The notes under the pieces are model-generated. The model was not told the origin of the DNA. It was given only the letters and a program-made list of their open reading frames with translations, and searched no databases. A DNA stretch of 19,429 nt from Bacteroidales bacterium (GTDB lineage: Bacteria; Bacteroidota; Bacteroidia; Bacteroidales; VadinHA17), in the NCBI GenBank assembly GCA_016936695.1, contig JAFGXK010000091.1, forward strand, positions 1 to 19,429. Reading direction: 5' to 3'. The number at the start of each line of letters is the position of its first letter. Positions within the stretch are counted from its first letter, which is position 1. This document shows positions 1 to 7,110 of this stretch, piece after piece. The translations under genes were made by a program, and so were the position numbers.

Positions 1-182
1 GCCAGAAGGGCTCTGACGCTCAGGAATTCAAGTTTTCTTGATGTGCTTGCAAAACCCTTGTATTTCTTCTTGTCTACAATATCCAGGTCGACCATACCGA
101 GCAGGGTGTTGATGTCCTCCTCAATTTTCCATACACCCAGTATTGTGTATTCATTCAGGTAATGCTTAGAAATACATCCCAT
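1..182 (-). CDS. 4'-phosphopantetheinyl transferase family protein, N-terminal part only
   Basis: The first 60 codons of a leftward gene cut by the window edge. The ATG at 180-182 begins MGCISKHYLNEYTILGVW, and the reading stays open to base 1. The pattern is a W-x-I-E-E segment, then a Leu-rich stretch, then RKLEFLSVRALL near residues 48-59. This matches the start of the Bacteroidota 4'-phosphopantetheinyl transferases, where an Arg-Lys-x-Glu-x-x-x-x-Arg motif precedes the catalytic core. Such enzymes move the phosphopantetheine arm from CoA to carrier proteins in the cytoplasm. The start lies 15 bases after the gldD stop, with an in-frame TGA just upstream, so it is probably the last gene of the ssb-gldE-gldD operon, an order I recall from flavobacteria. 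The metal-binding catalytic residues lie outside the window, so the call rests on the N-terminal pattern and synteny. Confidence 0.75.
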   Translation of the reverse strand, partial: MGCISKHYLNEYTILGVWKIEEDINTLLGMVDLDIVDKKKYKGFASTSRKLEFLSVRALL

Positions 183-197
183 CAGTCGTCAGAGAGT

Positions 198-809
198 TTA
201 CTTCTTTTTCCACTCCAGGGTTTCAATCAGATGGACAACATCTTCCCTGAAGAAATCGATCACTGGCGTCAGGGAATCGGCATTCGGTTCAGATTCAAAA
301 TAGAGTGATCCCCTGAGATAATGATCAGTGCTGTCAGTTACGTAAAACTGAACAGCGGTAGCCGTATTGCCCTTCAGGTCATAAAAGATTCCGAAAATCC
401 GTTTTTCCGGATCAATTATTACTTGTTCATTAATGGCATCGGCTTTTGTTATATGGTTTTTCACATTCATGGTGTAAGTCTGTTCAACAAGCTCTTCAAG
501 ATCACCATGAACATCCTTGTATGTAAGGTGGAGACTGGCCTTGTAGCCGGGAAATTCTATGTTGAACCAGCCCGGTTCCGGAGCGTCTTCAATTTGATCC
601 GAAATAACTCCGTACCGGGGGTATTCGAATGTTAAGGGCAGGTTTACGGATTCTGAGGGGTTGTTGAAGGTGACATATTCCTTACCGGGGAGATCGATTC
701 TGAAATAGCCCCGCGGTTTCGGGACAGGAGCCTTCCTGCAGCCTGTAATGCTGGCCATCAATAAAAGAATCAAGAGTAAAGCAATTCTACTCTTTATTTG
801 TTTTACCAT
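198..809 (-). CDS. gldD: Gliding motility lipoprotein GldD
   Basis: A 203-residue lipoprotein. Residues 1-24 form a lipoprotein signal (basic start, Leu-rich core, lipobox ITGC with Cys24). Next comes the family's typical segment PKPRGYFRIDLPGKEY near 30-45. GldD is needed for gliding and type IX secretion-linked motility in Flavobacterium johnsoniae, but homologs are kept in many non-gliding Bacteroidota, where the role is unclear. Length is close to the usual ~190-200 residues. The ATG start lies inside the end of gldE (23-base overlap), which implies translational coupling. No other gld or spr gene is in the window, so gliding cannot be inferred from this locus alone. Confidence 0.93.
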   Translation of the reverse strand: MVKQIKSRIALLLILLLMASITGCRKAPVPKPRGYFRIDLPGKEYVTFNNPSESVNLPLTFEYPRYGVISDQIEDAPEPGWFNIEFPGYKASLHLTYKDVHGDLEELVEQTYTMNVKNHITKADAINEQVIIDPEKRIFGIFYDLKGNTATAVQFYVTDSTDHYLRGSLYFESEPNADSLTPVIDFFREDVVHLIETLEWKKK

Positions 810-2130
810 AATCGTCAGTTATTTCCACGCGAATCTCCTTTATCCTTCTCTTGTCAGCAGACTCGATCCTGAACTTAAAGTCTTTATAAGTAACAACCTG
901 CCCCTTTTGTGGGATCTCACCAGTAAGTTCAAGCAAAAGTCCGGCAAGAGTTTCGGATTCACCCCTTACATCCTCAAAAGGATCGCCTTCGACGTCGATT
1001 ATCTTGAAAAAGTCATTAAGCAGTATTTTACCTTCAAAAACGTAGGTAGTTTCGTCTATTTTGCGGAACATGGTTTCATCCTCGTCGCTCTCGTCTGTGA
1101 TTTCACCTACGATCTCCTCCAGCACATCCTCAAGTGTGATGATCCCTGAGGTGCCTCCGTATTCGTCGATAACAACCGCCATATGTATCTTTCTTATCTG
1201 GAATTCCTTGAGGAGTTCATTTATTTTCTTTGTTTCGGGTACAAAATGCACTGGCCTCATCAGCGACTGCCACTTGAAACTATCGGGGTTGCTGATATAA
1301 GGAAGAATATCCTTGGCGTAGAGGATCCCCTTTACTGAATCGAATGATCCTGCATATACCGGGATCCTTGAAAAGCCTGATTCGATGATGGTGGATTTTA
1401 CCTTGTTGAAACTTGCCTTTATATTGATTGCGGTCACATCTATTCTCGGGCACATAATCTCGCTTACATTTATGTTCCCGAAATTTACTATCCCCTTGAG
1501 GATTTTCTCATCCTCATTTATATCGTCCGATGCAAGCGTAAGAGCTTCCGACAGATCGTCCATACTTATATTTGCATACCTGTGTCCGGCTCTTTTCTTC
1601 ACAAATGAAGTTGAAAAGATGAGAAGAGCGGTTAAGGGCCTGAACAGTCTCAAAAGAAAGGACAGTGGCAATGCCATGAAAAGCGACATCGGCAGGTGTT
1701 TCCTGGTAGCAAACACCTTTGGGATCACCTCGCCGAAAAGCAGGAGGATGAAAGTGATAACTACAACTTCTATAATAAAACCCAGAACAGGGTAAGCGCT
1801 GAAGTCAAAGAGCATTGAACTCAGAAAGGCCGCCAGAAGCACCACAGCTATGTTCACTGTATTGTTGGCAACAAGTATTGTACTGAGGAGAGTGTCGGGT
1901 GAGTCATGCAGCTTCAGGACCATTGCAGCCTTTCTGGACTTGTCAGACCTGAGTTTTTCTATATCTTCCGGACGAAGCGAAAAGAAAGCCACTTCAGACC
2001 CCGACATAAGCGCCGATAAAAAGAGGAGAAGAGCCAGAATTGCAAAGCCTACGATCAACTTAAGATCGAGCGTACCGGCAGTCATGCCTGTTAACATTGC
2101 GACAGATGAAAAAGAAATATCCGCTTCCAA
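787..2130 (-). CDS. gldE: Gliding motility-associated protein GldE (CNNM/CBS/CorC-type membrane protein)
   Basis: A 447-residue inner-membrane protein of the HlyC/CorC family. A DUF21 (CNNM) domain covers about residues 20-200, with hydrophobic helices and the typical SALMSGSEVAFFSL segment near 39-52. Two CBS modules follow at about 222-280 and 285-345; the second contains VIDEYGGTSGIITLEDVLEEIVGEI-type sequence. A CorC_HlyC transporter-associated domain lies near 350-440. The family is linked to divalent cation or ligand-responsive transport; GldE stabilises or assists GldD in gliding bacteria. The start is uncertain: a TTG at 2128-2130 gives the stated length, while the first ATG in frame (2095-2097) shortens the protein by 11 residues without touching the first helix. 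The gene lies 24 bases after ssb and overlaps gldD, so it is operonic. Confidence 0.93.
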   Translation of the reverse strand: MEADISFSSVAMLTGMTAGTLDLKLIVGFAILALLLFLSALMSGSEVAFFSLRPEDIEKLRSDKSRKAAMVLKLHDSPDTLLSTILVANNTVNIAVVLLAAFLSSMLFDFSAYPVLGFIIEVVVITFILLLFGEVIPKVFATRKHLPMSLFMALPLSFLLRLFRPLTALLIFSTSFVKKRAGHRYANISMDDLSEALTLASDDINEDEKILKGIVNFGNINVSEIMCPRIDVTAINIKASFNKVKSTIIESGFSRIPVYAGSFDSVKGILYAKDILPYISNPDSFKWQSLMRPVHFVPETKKINELLKEFQIRKIHMAVVIDEYGGTSGIITLEDVLEEIVGEITDESDEDETMFRKIDETTYVFEGKILLNDFFKIIDVEGDPFEDVRGESETLAGLLLELTGEIPQKGQVVTYKDFKFRIESADKRRIKEIRVEITDDYGKTNKE

Positions 2131-2154
2131 TTCCAGATTCTTTAAAACAGACTG

Positions 2155-2619
2155 CTAGAAGGGGAGATCATCATCGCCGGATGCCTGGTAACCTGCAGCC
2201 GGATCGTTCGCTTCAGGAACGTCGTTGTCCTTGTCTGAGGGTTCACTCCTGACGGGTTCATTGCTCGTTCCTGTGCCGCCTGCGGCAGCCGGTTTTTTAT
2301 CCAGAACCAGGAAAGTGTCGGCAAGAATCTCAGTTATGTATTTGTTGTTCCCTTCCTTGTCGACGTATGAACGTGTCTTGATTTTTCCGATGACATAGAG
2401 CTGGGATCCCTTTTTGACGGTTTTTTCCGCTACTTCGGCCATAGCACGCCAGAGGACTATATTGTGCCATTCTGTAGTGGTTATAGTTTCTCCCTGCTGG
2501 TTGGTGTAGGATTCACTTGTAGCCAGAGGGAAAGTAGCTTTGGCTGCTCCCTTGTCGAAATAACGGACAACAGGGTCTTTGCCAACGTTTCCCACTAAAA
2601 TAACCTTGTTGATTGACAT
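2155..2619 (-). CDS. ssb: Single-stranded DNA-binding protein
   Basis: A 154-residue SSB. An OB-fold occupies about residues 1-105, beginning MSINKVILVGNVGKDPVVRY, with the W-H-N-I-V-L-W segment near 51-57. A flexible Gly/Ala/Ser/Asp-rich linker follows, and the protein ends in the acidic tip DDDLPF, the docking peptide for replication and repair partners. It coats ssDNA as a tetramer during replication, recombination and repair. It is the first gene of the leftward operon with gldE and gldD and has a TAnnTTTG promoter upstream. The start ATG is clear. Confidence 0.97.
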   Translation of the reverse strand: MSINKVILVGNVGKDPVVRYFDKGAAKATFPLATSESYTNQQGETITTTEWHNIVLWRAMAEVAEKTVKKGSQLYVIGKIKTRSYVDKEGNNKYITEILADTFLVLDKKPAAAGGTGTSNEPVRSEPSDKDNDVPEANDPAAGYQASGDDDLPF

Positions 2620-2655
2620 ATAGTAAGGGTTTTAATTTCAGAAATTTCCAGAATG

Positions 2656-2663
2656 CAAAGTTA
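2656..2663 (-). promoter_or_regulatory. Candidate -7 element for the ssb-gldE-gldD operon
   Basis: On the minus strand this reads TAACTTTG, an exact match to the Bacteroidota sigma-ABfr -7 consensus TAnnTTTG. It would start transcription near 2649, about 30 bases before the ssb ATG. No good -33 TTTG is visible at the usual 19-base spacing, so confidence is moderate. Confidence 0.55.
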
Positions 2664-2887
2664 ATAAAAAATTGCTTATCGGAACCAGTGTGAAAGTTAA
2701 TACAGAATATCCATATTATCAACATCTTACCTCAGGTCATTATTTGCACCCCGATTACCCTTCAGGCAGTCGCCATTATGGGAAATCTGATCTGCTGGTT
2801 TTTCTATTTCATTGTATAATAGGCAATTTTATTATTTCCGGAAAAAAATTATTCTTTAACTAATTCAATATAAATAAATAATATTTT

Positions 2888-2895
2888 TATATTTG
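2888..2895 (+). promoter_or_regulatory. Candidate -7 element for the HU gene
   Basis: TATATTTG matches TAnnTTTG exactly and lies about 58 bases before the ATG at 2953, which predicts a leader of roughly 50 bases. The -33 region has no clear TTTG. Confidence 0.55.
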
Positions 2896-2952
2896 CAGGG
2901 TTGAAAAAAAAGTATACTCAAAATAATTTGTTGAATTTTAAACTTCACGAAA

Positions 2953-3240
2953 ATGACTAAAGCAGACATCGTTAATGAAATTGCCAAGAACACTGGTATT
3001 GAAAAGGTAACAGTTCAAAAAACTGTTGAGGCCTTTATGGATACGATAAAGCATTCCATGGTAAGCGGTAACAATGTTTACCTGAGAGGATTTGGCAGCT
3101 TTATTGTAAAGAAAAGAGCTAAGAAAACTGCAAGGAATATTTCCAAGAATACCACGATAATAATCCCAGCTCACAATATTCCTTCCTTCAAGCCGGCAAA
3201 ATCGTTTATTACCAAAGTTAAATCACACGTTAAGAAATAA
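2953..3240 (+). CDS. HU/IHF family nucleoid DNA-binding protein
   Basis: A 95-residue histone-like protein. It starts MTKADIVNEIAKNTGI, the alpha-helical dimerisation half, and carries the family's RGFGSF turn at 45-50. The DNA-binding arm follows, with a proline-containing tip near 70-76 (IIIPAHNIPSF) and the closing FKPAKSF segment. Such dimers bend and compact DNA and assist replication, recombination and regulation. Length is typical (90-100 residues). It is followed 6 bases later by a tiny basic ORF and then RNase G, a neighbourhood I recall as common in Bacteroidota. HU versus IHF subtype cannot be settled by eye. Confidence 0.95.
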   Translation: MTKADIVNEIAKNTGIEKVTVQKTVEAFMDTIKHSMVSGNNVYLRGFGSFIVKKRAKKTARNISKNTTIIIPAHNIPSFKPAKSFITKVKSHVKK

Positions 3241-3246
3241 GCTCTC

Positions 3247-3336
3247 ATGCCAAGCGGAAAAAAGAGAAAAAGACATAAGATGGCTACCCACAAGCGCAAA
3301 AAACGCTTGCGGAAGAACAGACATAAGAAGAAATAA
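3247..3336 (+). CDS. Very basic 29-residue AURKAIP1/COX24-domain (mS38-like) ribosomal-type peptide
   Basis: A complete ORF of 29 codons plus TAA. It begins MPSGKKRKRHKMATHKRKKR and has 17 Lys/Arg and 3 His among 29 residues. The K-M-x-x-H-K-x-R-K core resembles the C-terminal COX24/AURKAIP1 domain of mitochondrial small-subunit protein mS38. Peptides of this kind are annotated across Bacteroidota as AURKAIP1/COX24 domain proteins. The composition indicates rRNA binding. It sits 6 bases after the HU stop, with the intrinsic terminator just downstream, so it is probably co-transcribed with HU. Whether it matches a named bacterial ribosomal protein (for example bL38 of Flavobacterium) I cannot verify here. 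It is too short for most gene callers. Confidence 0.85.
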   Translation: MPSGKKRKRHKMATHKRKKRLRKNRHKKK

Positions 3337-3365
3337 AAGGATCGGGTAGTCTTTTTAAAGATAAC

Positions 3366-3397
3366 TAAACCTAAAGGTCAGACGATCTTTAGGTTTA
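3366..3397 (+). terminator. Hairpin terminator after HU and the small basic ORF
   Basis: Perfect 11-pair stem: TAAACCTAAAG at 3366-3376 and CTTTAGGTTTA at 3387-3397, with a 10-base loop. The 3' arm ends in TTT but no long U tract follows. It lies 30 bases after the small ORF and 56 bases before the RNase G start. It probably ends or attenuates the HU transcript, leaving RNase G to its own promoter or to read-through. A weak -7-like TATCGTTG is at 3416-3423. Confidence 0.65.
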
Positions 3398-3452
3398 TTG
3401 TATTAGTATGTTGGATATCGTTGTGGATTATTGACAGAGTTTAGTAAGAGAC

Positions 3453-5012
3453 GTGGTAAATAAGGAGTTGATTATTGATGTTGGTGTATCCGATGTCTCA
3501 CTGGCATTGCTGGAAGACAAGCAGCTGACAGAGTTAAACAAGGAGAAGAGAAGCATTAAGTTTTCTGTGGGGGATATTTACCTTGGAAAAGTAAAGAAGA
3601 TCATGCCGGGGCTTAATGCCGCATTTGTTAATGTCGGCTATGAAAGAGACGCATTTCTTCATTACCTCGATCTCGGAGCTCAGTTCAGAACCCAGCACAA
3701 ATACTATATCTCAGCAATCCAGCGTCAGGGGCGTATAACCCCCCTGAACAAAATCAAATGTGAACCTGATATTGACAAAGACGGTAAAATTACTGATGTT
3801 CTCAGCACTGGACAAACCGTATTGGTTCAGATAACCAAGGAGCCCATATCCACAAAAGGACCGAGACTGGCGTCGGAGATATCCCTCGCGGGCCGCAATC
3901 TGGTGCTGATCCCCTTTTCCGACAAGGTTTCCATTTCATCGAAGATTGAGAGCAACGAGGAGAAAAACCGCCTCAAGACATTGGTGCAGAGCATCAAGCC
4001 AAAAAACTATGGTGTAATTGTACGAACCGTAGCAGAAGGGAAAAAGGTGGCAGTACTCGATGCTGAACTCAGGGAACTGGTTAACAGGTGGGAATCGGCT
4101 TTCGGATCTGTAAAAAAGGAAACCAGAACACCAAGGCTCTTCATCGGAGAGATGAACCGCACTTCAACAATCATCAGGGATATGTTGAATGTTACGTTCA
4201 ACGGCATTCATATTAACGACAGTGTTCTGGCCGAAGAGGTTAGAAACTATATAAGGGAGATTGCCCCGGAAAAGGAGAAGATAGTAAAGATTTATACCGG
4301 TTCGATACCCATTTTCGATCATTTTGGAGTCAACAAGCAGATTAAGGCTCTGTTCGGCAAGACTGTTTCGTTCAAGCACGGCGCTTACCTTATAATAGAG
4401 CATACCGAAGCACTCCATGTCATTGATGTTAACAGCGGAAACAGGTCGAGATCGGGGAATAACCAGGAAGCCAACGCACTGGAAGTCAATTTGGAAGCTG
4501 CAAAGGAAATTGCAAGACAGCTCAGGTTAAGGGATATGGGAGGGATTATTGTTATCGATTTCATCGATATGCAGACCAATGAAAACAAACAGGCTCTGTT
4601 CGACAAAATGAAGGAGATCATGGCCGGCGACCGGACCAAGCACAACATACTCCCCCTTTCTAAATTCGGCCTTATGCAAATTACCAGGCAGAGGGTCAGA
4701 CCCGAAATGAACATCGTAACTGACGAAAAATGTCCTGTATGCCAGGGAACAGGACAGATCCGTCCCACAATATTGTTCTCCGACACCCTGGAGAAGGATC
4801 TTTCATTCCTGGTTGACAAGATAAAAACCCGAAGCATTGTACTTAATGTGCATCCATTTGTGGCTTCATACCTTACGAAAGGATTAATCCCGCTTTATCT
4901 GAAATGGGATATTAAATACCGGATCATGATAAAAGTCCAGGCGGTTACCTCATATCATATGCTTGAATACCACTTCTTTGACACGGAAGGCAATGAAATT
5001 GACCTGGCATAG
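3453..5012 (+). CDS. rng: Ribonuclease E/G family endoribonuclease (RNase G type)
   Basis: A 519-residue protein close to RNase G length (~490-520), without the long C-terminal scaffold of RNase E. It starts at GTG (3453-3455) as MVNKELIIDVG, a form typical of Bacteroidota RNase G. The S1 RNA-binding part covers about 38-130, interrupted by a lineage-type insert near 85-115. The catalytic DNase I-like region holds the two metal-binding aspartates at D325 (HVIDVNSGN) and D369 (IVIDFIDM). The zinc-link C427-P-V-C430 joins subunits. It cleaves single-stranded AU-rich RNA, acting in 16S rRNA 5' maturation and mRNA turnover. No ATG alternative preserves the conserved N-terminus, so GTG is favoured. 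Confidence 0.95.
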   Translation: MVNKELIIDVGVSDVSLALLEDKQLTELNKEKRSIKFSVGDIYLGKVKKIMPGLNAAFVNVGYERDAFLHYLDLGAQFRTQHKYYISAIQRQGRITPLNKIKCEPDIDKDGKITDVLSTGQTVLVQITKEPISTKGPRLASEISLAGRNLVLIPFSDKVSISSKIESNEEKNRLKTLVQSIKPKNYGVIVRTVAEGKKVAVLDAELRELVNRWESAFGSVKKETRTPRLFIGEMNRTSTIIRDMLNVTFNGIHINDSVLAEEVRNYIREIAPEKEKIVKIYTGSIPIFDHFGVNKQIKALFGKTVSFKHGAYLIIEHTEALHVIDVNSGNRSRSGNNQEANALEVNLEAAKEIARQLRLRDMGGIIVIDFIDMQTNENKQALFDKMKEIMAGDRTKHNILPLSKFGLMQITRQRVRPEMNIVTDEKCPVCQGTGQIRPTILFSDTLEKDLSFLVDKIKTRSIVLNVHPFVASYLTKGLIPLYLKWDIKYRIMIKVQAVTSYHMLEYHFFDTEGNEIDLA

Positions 5013-5066
5013 CAAGTAAAATTTCGAACAACACCCCACTCTTTTCTGTTAATTGTGCTGATTTGT

Positions 5067-5074
5067 TACTTTTG
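5067..5074 (+). promoter_or_regulatory. Candidate -7 element for dsbD
   Basis: TACTTTTG matches TAnnTTTG. The predicted start near 5080 leaves a leader of about 17 bases before the ATG at 5097. It overlaps the upstream in-frame ATG at 5055, which argues that the 5097 ATG is the real start. A T-rich TTTTCTG at 5042-5048 could stand in for the -33 element. Confidence 0.55.
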
Positions 5075-5096
5075 CAAAGTATTAACAGATATATCT

Positions 5097-7085
5097 ATGT
5101 TTAAAAGATACTTAACCGCACTGCTTTTTTCCTTCATCATTATTAACGGAGCCATATCCCAGATCTATGACCCGGTAACCTGGACTTTCGGCTATGAAAA
5201 GACTGGTGAAAACTCCTATGCCATTGTGTTCACGGCTGAAATTGAAAAAGGCTCCCATATTTATGCTATGGACATTCCGGAGGGGGGGCCGATACCTACG
5301 TCGTTTTCATTTAATGAGTCGGCGGATTTTACCCTCGACGGAAAGACTATTGAAGTTACTCAACCCGAGGAGCTTATGGATGAAGCTTTCGGCTTCAGGA
5401 TAAAATCGTTCAGCGATCAGGCAGAGTTCCGGCAGCTTATCAGCTCGGCGAAGCCTTCCTTTATCGTTTCGGGTACGGTTAATTTCATGTCGTGCAACAA
5501 TACTACCTGTTCCCCTCCGAAAGATGTTGAGTTCTCGGTCAGTATAGGAGAAACCAAAGTATCGGCTTCCGCGAATGATAAGGGAACGATAACTGAAGGT
5601 CCTGAAAGCAAAAAGCAGGGCGGAGGTCTGCTCAAGTTCTTTCTTATCTCGCTGCTGGCAGGATTTGCCGGAGTCCTTACTCCTTGTGTATTCCCAATGA
5701 TTCCGATGACTGTGGCTTTCTTCTCCCAGGGTTCGGAGAACAGAGCCAAATCGGTAATCAAGGCGCTGATTTTCGGGTTTTCAATTGTATTGATCTATTC
5801 GCTCCTCGGAGTGATTGTATCGCTCACAAGTGCCGGTGCGGGATTTGCCAGCACTCTCAGTACTCACTGGATACCAAACCTGCTGTTTTTTGCCCTTTTT
5901 GTGGTTTTTGCTGTTTCATTCTTTGGGGCCTTCGAGATTGTGCTACCCAACAAATGGATTTCAGGAGCCGATTCGCGGGTTGACGGGGGAGGTCTTATTG
6001 CATCCTTTTTTATGGGATTGACAACGGTTATAGTTTCATTTTCATGTACCGGACCGATAGTGGGAGCCCTTCTTGTTGAAGCCGCCTCAGGTGATGTACT
6101 GAGGCCCACAATCGGAATGCTGGGATTTGGTCTTGCATTTGCTCTTCCTTTCACAATATTTGCCTTATTCCCCTCTGTGATGAGCAAGATGCCGAAGTCG
6201 GGAGGATGGCTGAACTCCGTTAAGGTAGTGCTGGGTTTCATTATGCTCGCCTTCAGTCTTAAATTCCTTATGACCATCGACACAGTTTATTCATTAAGGG
6301 TTCTTTCGAGGGATATATACCTGGCAATCTGGATAGTCCTGTTCGGCCTGATGGGGCTGTACCTTATGGGAAAACTTAAATTCAGACACGATAGTGAAAT
6401 ACCTTATATCGGAACCTTCCGGATCTTTCTCGTAATCGCGGTTTTTTCGTTTGTGGTTTATCTGATTCCGGGACTTTTCGGGGCACCGCTTAAGGGCCTT
6501 TCTTCGCTTCTGCCTTCTCCGCAAACCTCAGGACTCAACCTGTCCGGGATACAGGCAGAAAGCAACGTGTCTCAAGTTCCTCAGTCCATGAATATCTTCT
6601 CCAGTGAGCTATGTTCAGAACCACTCTACGATGATATTTTCGAGATGCCGCTTGGACTGACCGGCTATTTTGACTATGAACAGGGATTGCAGTGTGCCCG
6701 TGAACAGGGAAAACCCGCCCTCATCGATTTCAAAGGCCATGCCTGCGCCAACTGTAAGGTTATGGAAGCCAGAGTCTGGTCTGATCCGGAAGTGCTGAAC
6801 AGGCTGAGGAATCATTTCGTTATCATTGCACTTTATGCCGATGACAGGACAGAGCTTCCTGAAAGCAAATGGATCACTTCAACCGTTGACGGCAAGGTGA
6901 AAAAGACAATAGGAAAGATTAATGAGGATCTTGAGATCTCCTTATTCAGGACCAACGCCCTTCCGCTTTACGTAATTGTAGATCATGAGGGTAACCCGCT
7001 GAATCAACCCATGCCCACAAACCTCGACGTTGAGGAGTATAAAAATTGGCTGGATGATGGTCTGGCCAGATTTAAGTCGCGGTAG
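5097..7085 (+). CDS. dsbD: Thiol:disulfide interchange protein DsbD (membrane reductant transporter)
   Basis: A 662-residue DsbD from the preferred ATG at 5097; an in-frame ATG at 5055 would add 14 residues before a good signal peptide (1-21). All six redox cysteines are visible: C133/C138 (CNNTTC) in the periplasmic N-terminal domain, C197 (TPC) and C317 (SCTGP) in the membrane domain, and C550/C553 (CANC) in the C-terminal thioredoxin-like domain. About eight hydrophobic helices run from 178 to 470. It passes electrons from cytoplasmic thioredoxin to periplasmic partners for disulfide isomerisation or cytochrome c assembly. The gene stands alone, with its own promoter and a shared terminator downstream. 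Full domain content and normal length support a functional protein. Confidence 0.95.
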   Translation: MFKRYLTALLFSFIIINGAISQIYDPVTWTFGYEKTGENSYAIVFTAEIEKGSHIYAMDIPEGGPIPTSFSFNESADFTLDGKTIEVTQPEELMDEAFGFRIKSFSDQAEFRQLISSAKPSFIVSGTVNFMSCNNTTCSPPKDVEFSVSIGETKVSASANDKGTITEGPESKKQGGGLLKFFLISLLAGFAGVLTPCVFPMIPMTVAFFSQGSENRAKSVIKALIFGFSIVLIYSLLGVIVSLTSAGAGFASTLSTHWIPNLLFFALFVVFAVSFFGAFEIVLPNKWISGADSRVDGGGLIASFFMGLTTVIVSFSCTGPIVGALLVEAASGDVLRPTIGMLGFGLAFALPFTIFALFPSVMSKMPKSGGWLNSVKVVLGFIMLAFSLKFLMTIDTVYSLRVLSRDIYLAIWIVLFGLMGLYLMGKLKFRHDSEIPYIGTFRIFLVIAVFSFVVYLIPGLFGAPLKGLSSLLPSPQTSGLNLSGIQAESNVSQVPQSMNIFSSELCSEPLYDDIFEMPLGLTGYFDYEQGLQCAREQGKPALIDFKGHACANCKVMEARVWSDPEVLNRLRNHFVIIALYADDRTELPESKWITSTVDGKVKKTIGKINEDLEISLFRTNALPLYVIVDHEGNPLNQPMPTNLDVEEYKNWLDDGLARFKSR

Positions 7086-7089
7086 CATT

Positions 7090-7110
7090 ACCGGGTAACC
7101 GGTTTATTTG
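7090..7110. terminator. Probable bidirectional terminator between convergent genes
   Basis: Stem ACCGG (7090-7094) and CCGGT (7099-7103) with a GTAA (GNRA-type) loop, followed by TTATTT on the plus strand. On the minus strand the hairpin follows the stop codon of the leftward gene directly. The stem is short, so efficiency is uncertain. Confidence 0.5.

Larger units (their letters stand above)
2620..2952. other. Divergent intergenic region between ssb and the HU gene
   Basis: 333 AT-rich bases between two divergent starts. It holds one -7 element for each side (2656-2663 minus, 2888-2895 plus) and a 10-base palindrome TTTCCGGAAA at 2835-2844. I see no convincing coding sequence, tRNA or terminator. 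A 63-codon ORF at 2672-2863 has no recognisable features and its coding likelihood is low. In many relatives mutY lies next to ssb; no trace of it is visible here. Confidence 0.6.

Noticed and set aside
748..1149. Rightward ORF of 133 codons
   Set aside because: Antisense to the gldE/gldD junction. No domain, and both real genes are well supported.
198..2130. Evidence that the organism glides
   Set aside because: gldD and gldE homologs occur in non-gliding Bacteroidota. The other gliding and type IX secretion genes are not in this window.
2513..2725. Leftward 70-codon ORF overlapping the ssb start
   Set aside because: It is a different frame crossing the ssb start and promoter. The ssb N-terminus is canonical.
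2672..2863. 63-codon ORF in the ssb/HU intergenic region
   Set aside because: AT-rich, no homology recognised, and it ends close upstream of the HU promoter. Not enough to call a gene.
5684..6021. Two Cys-rich rightward ORFs within dsbD
   Set aside because: They are other-frame readings of the DsbD membrane domain, which has all expected cysteines in its own frame.
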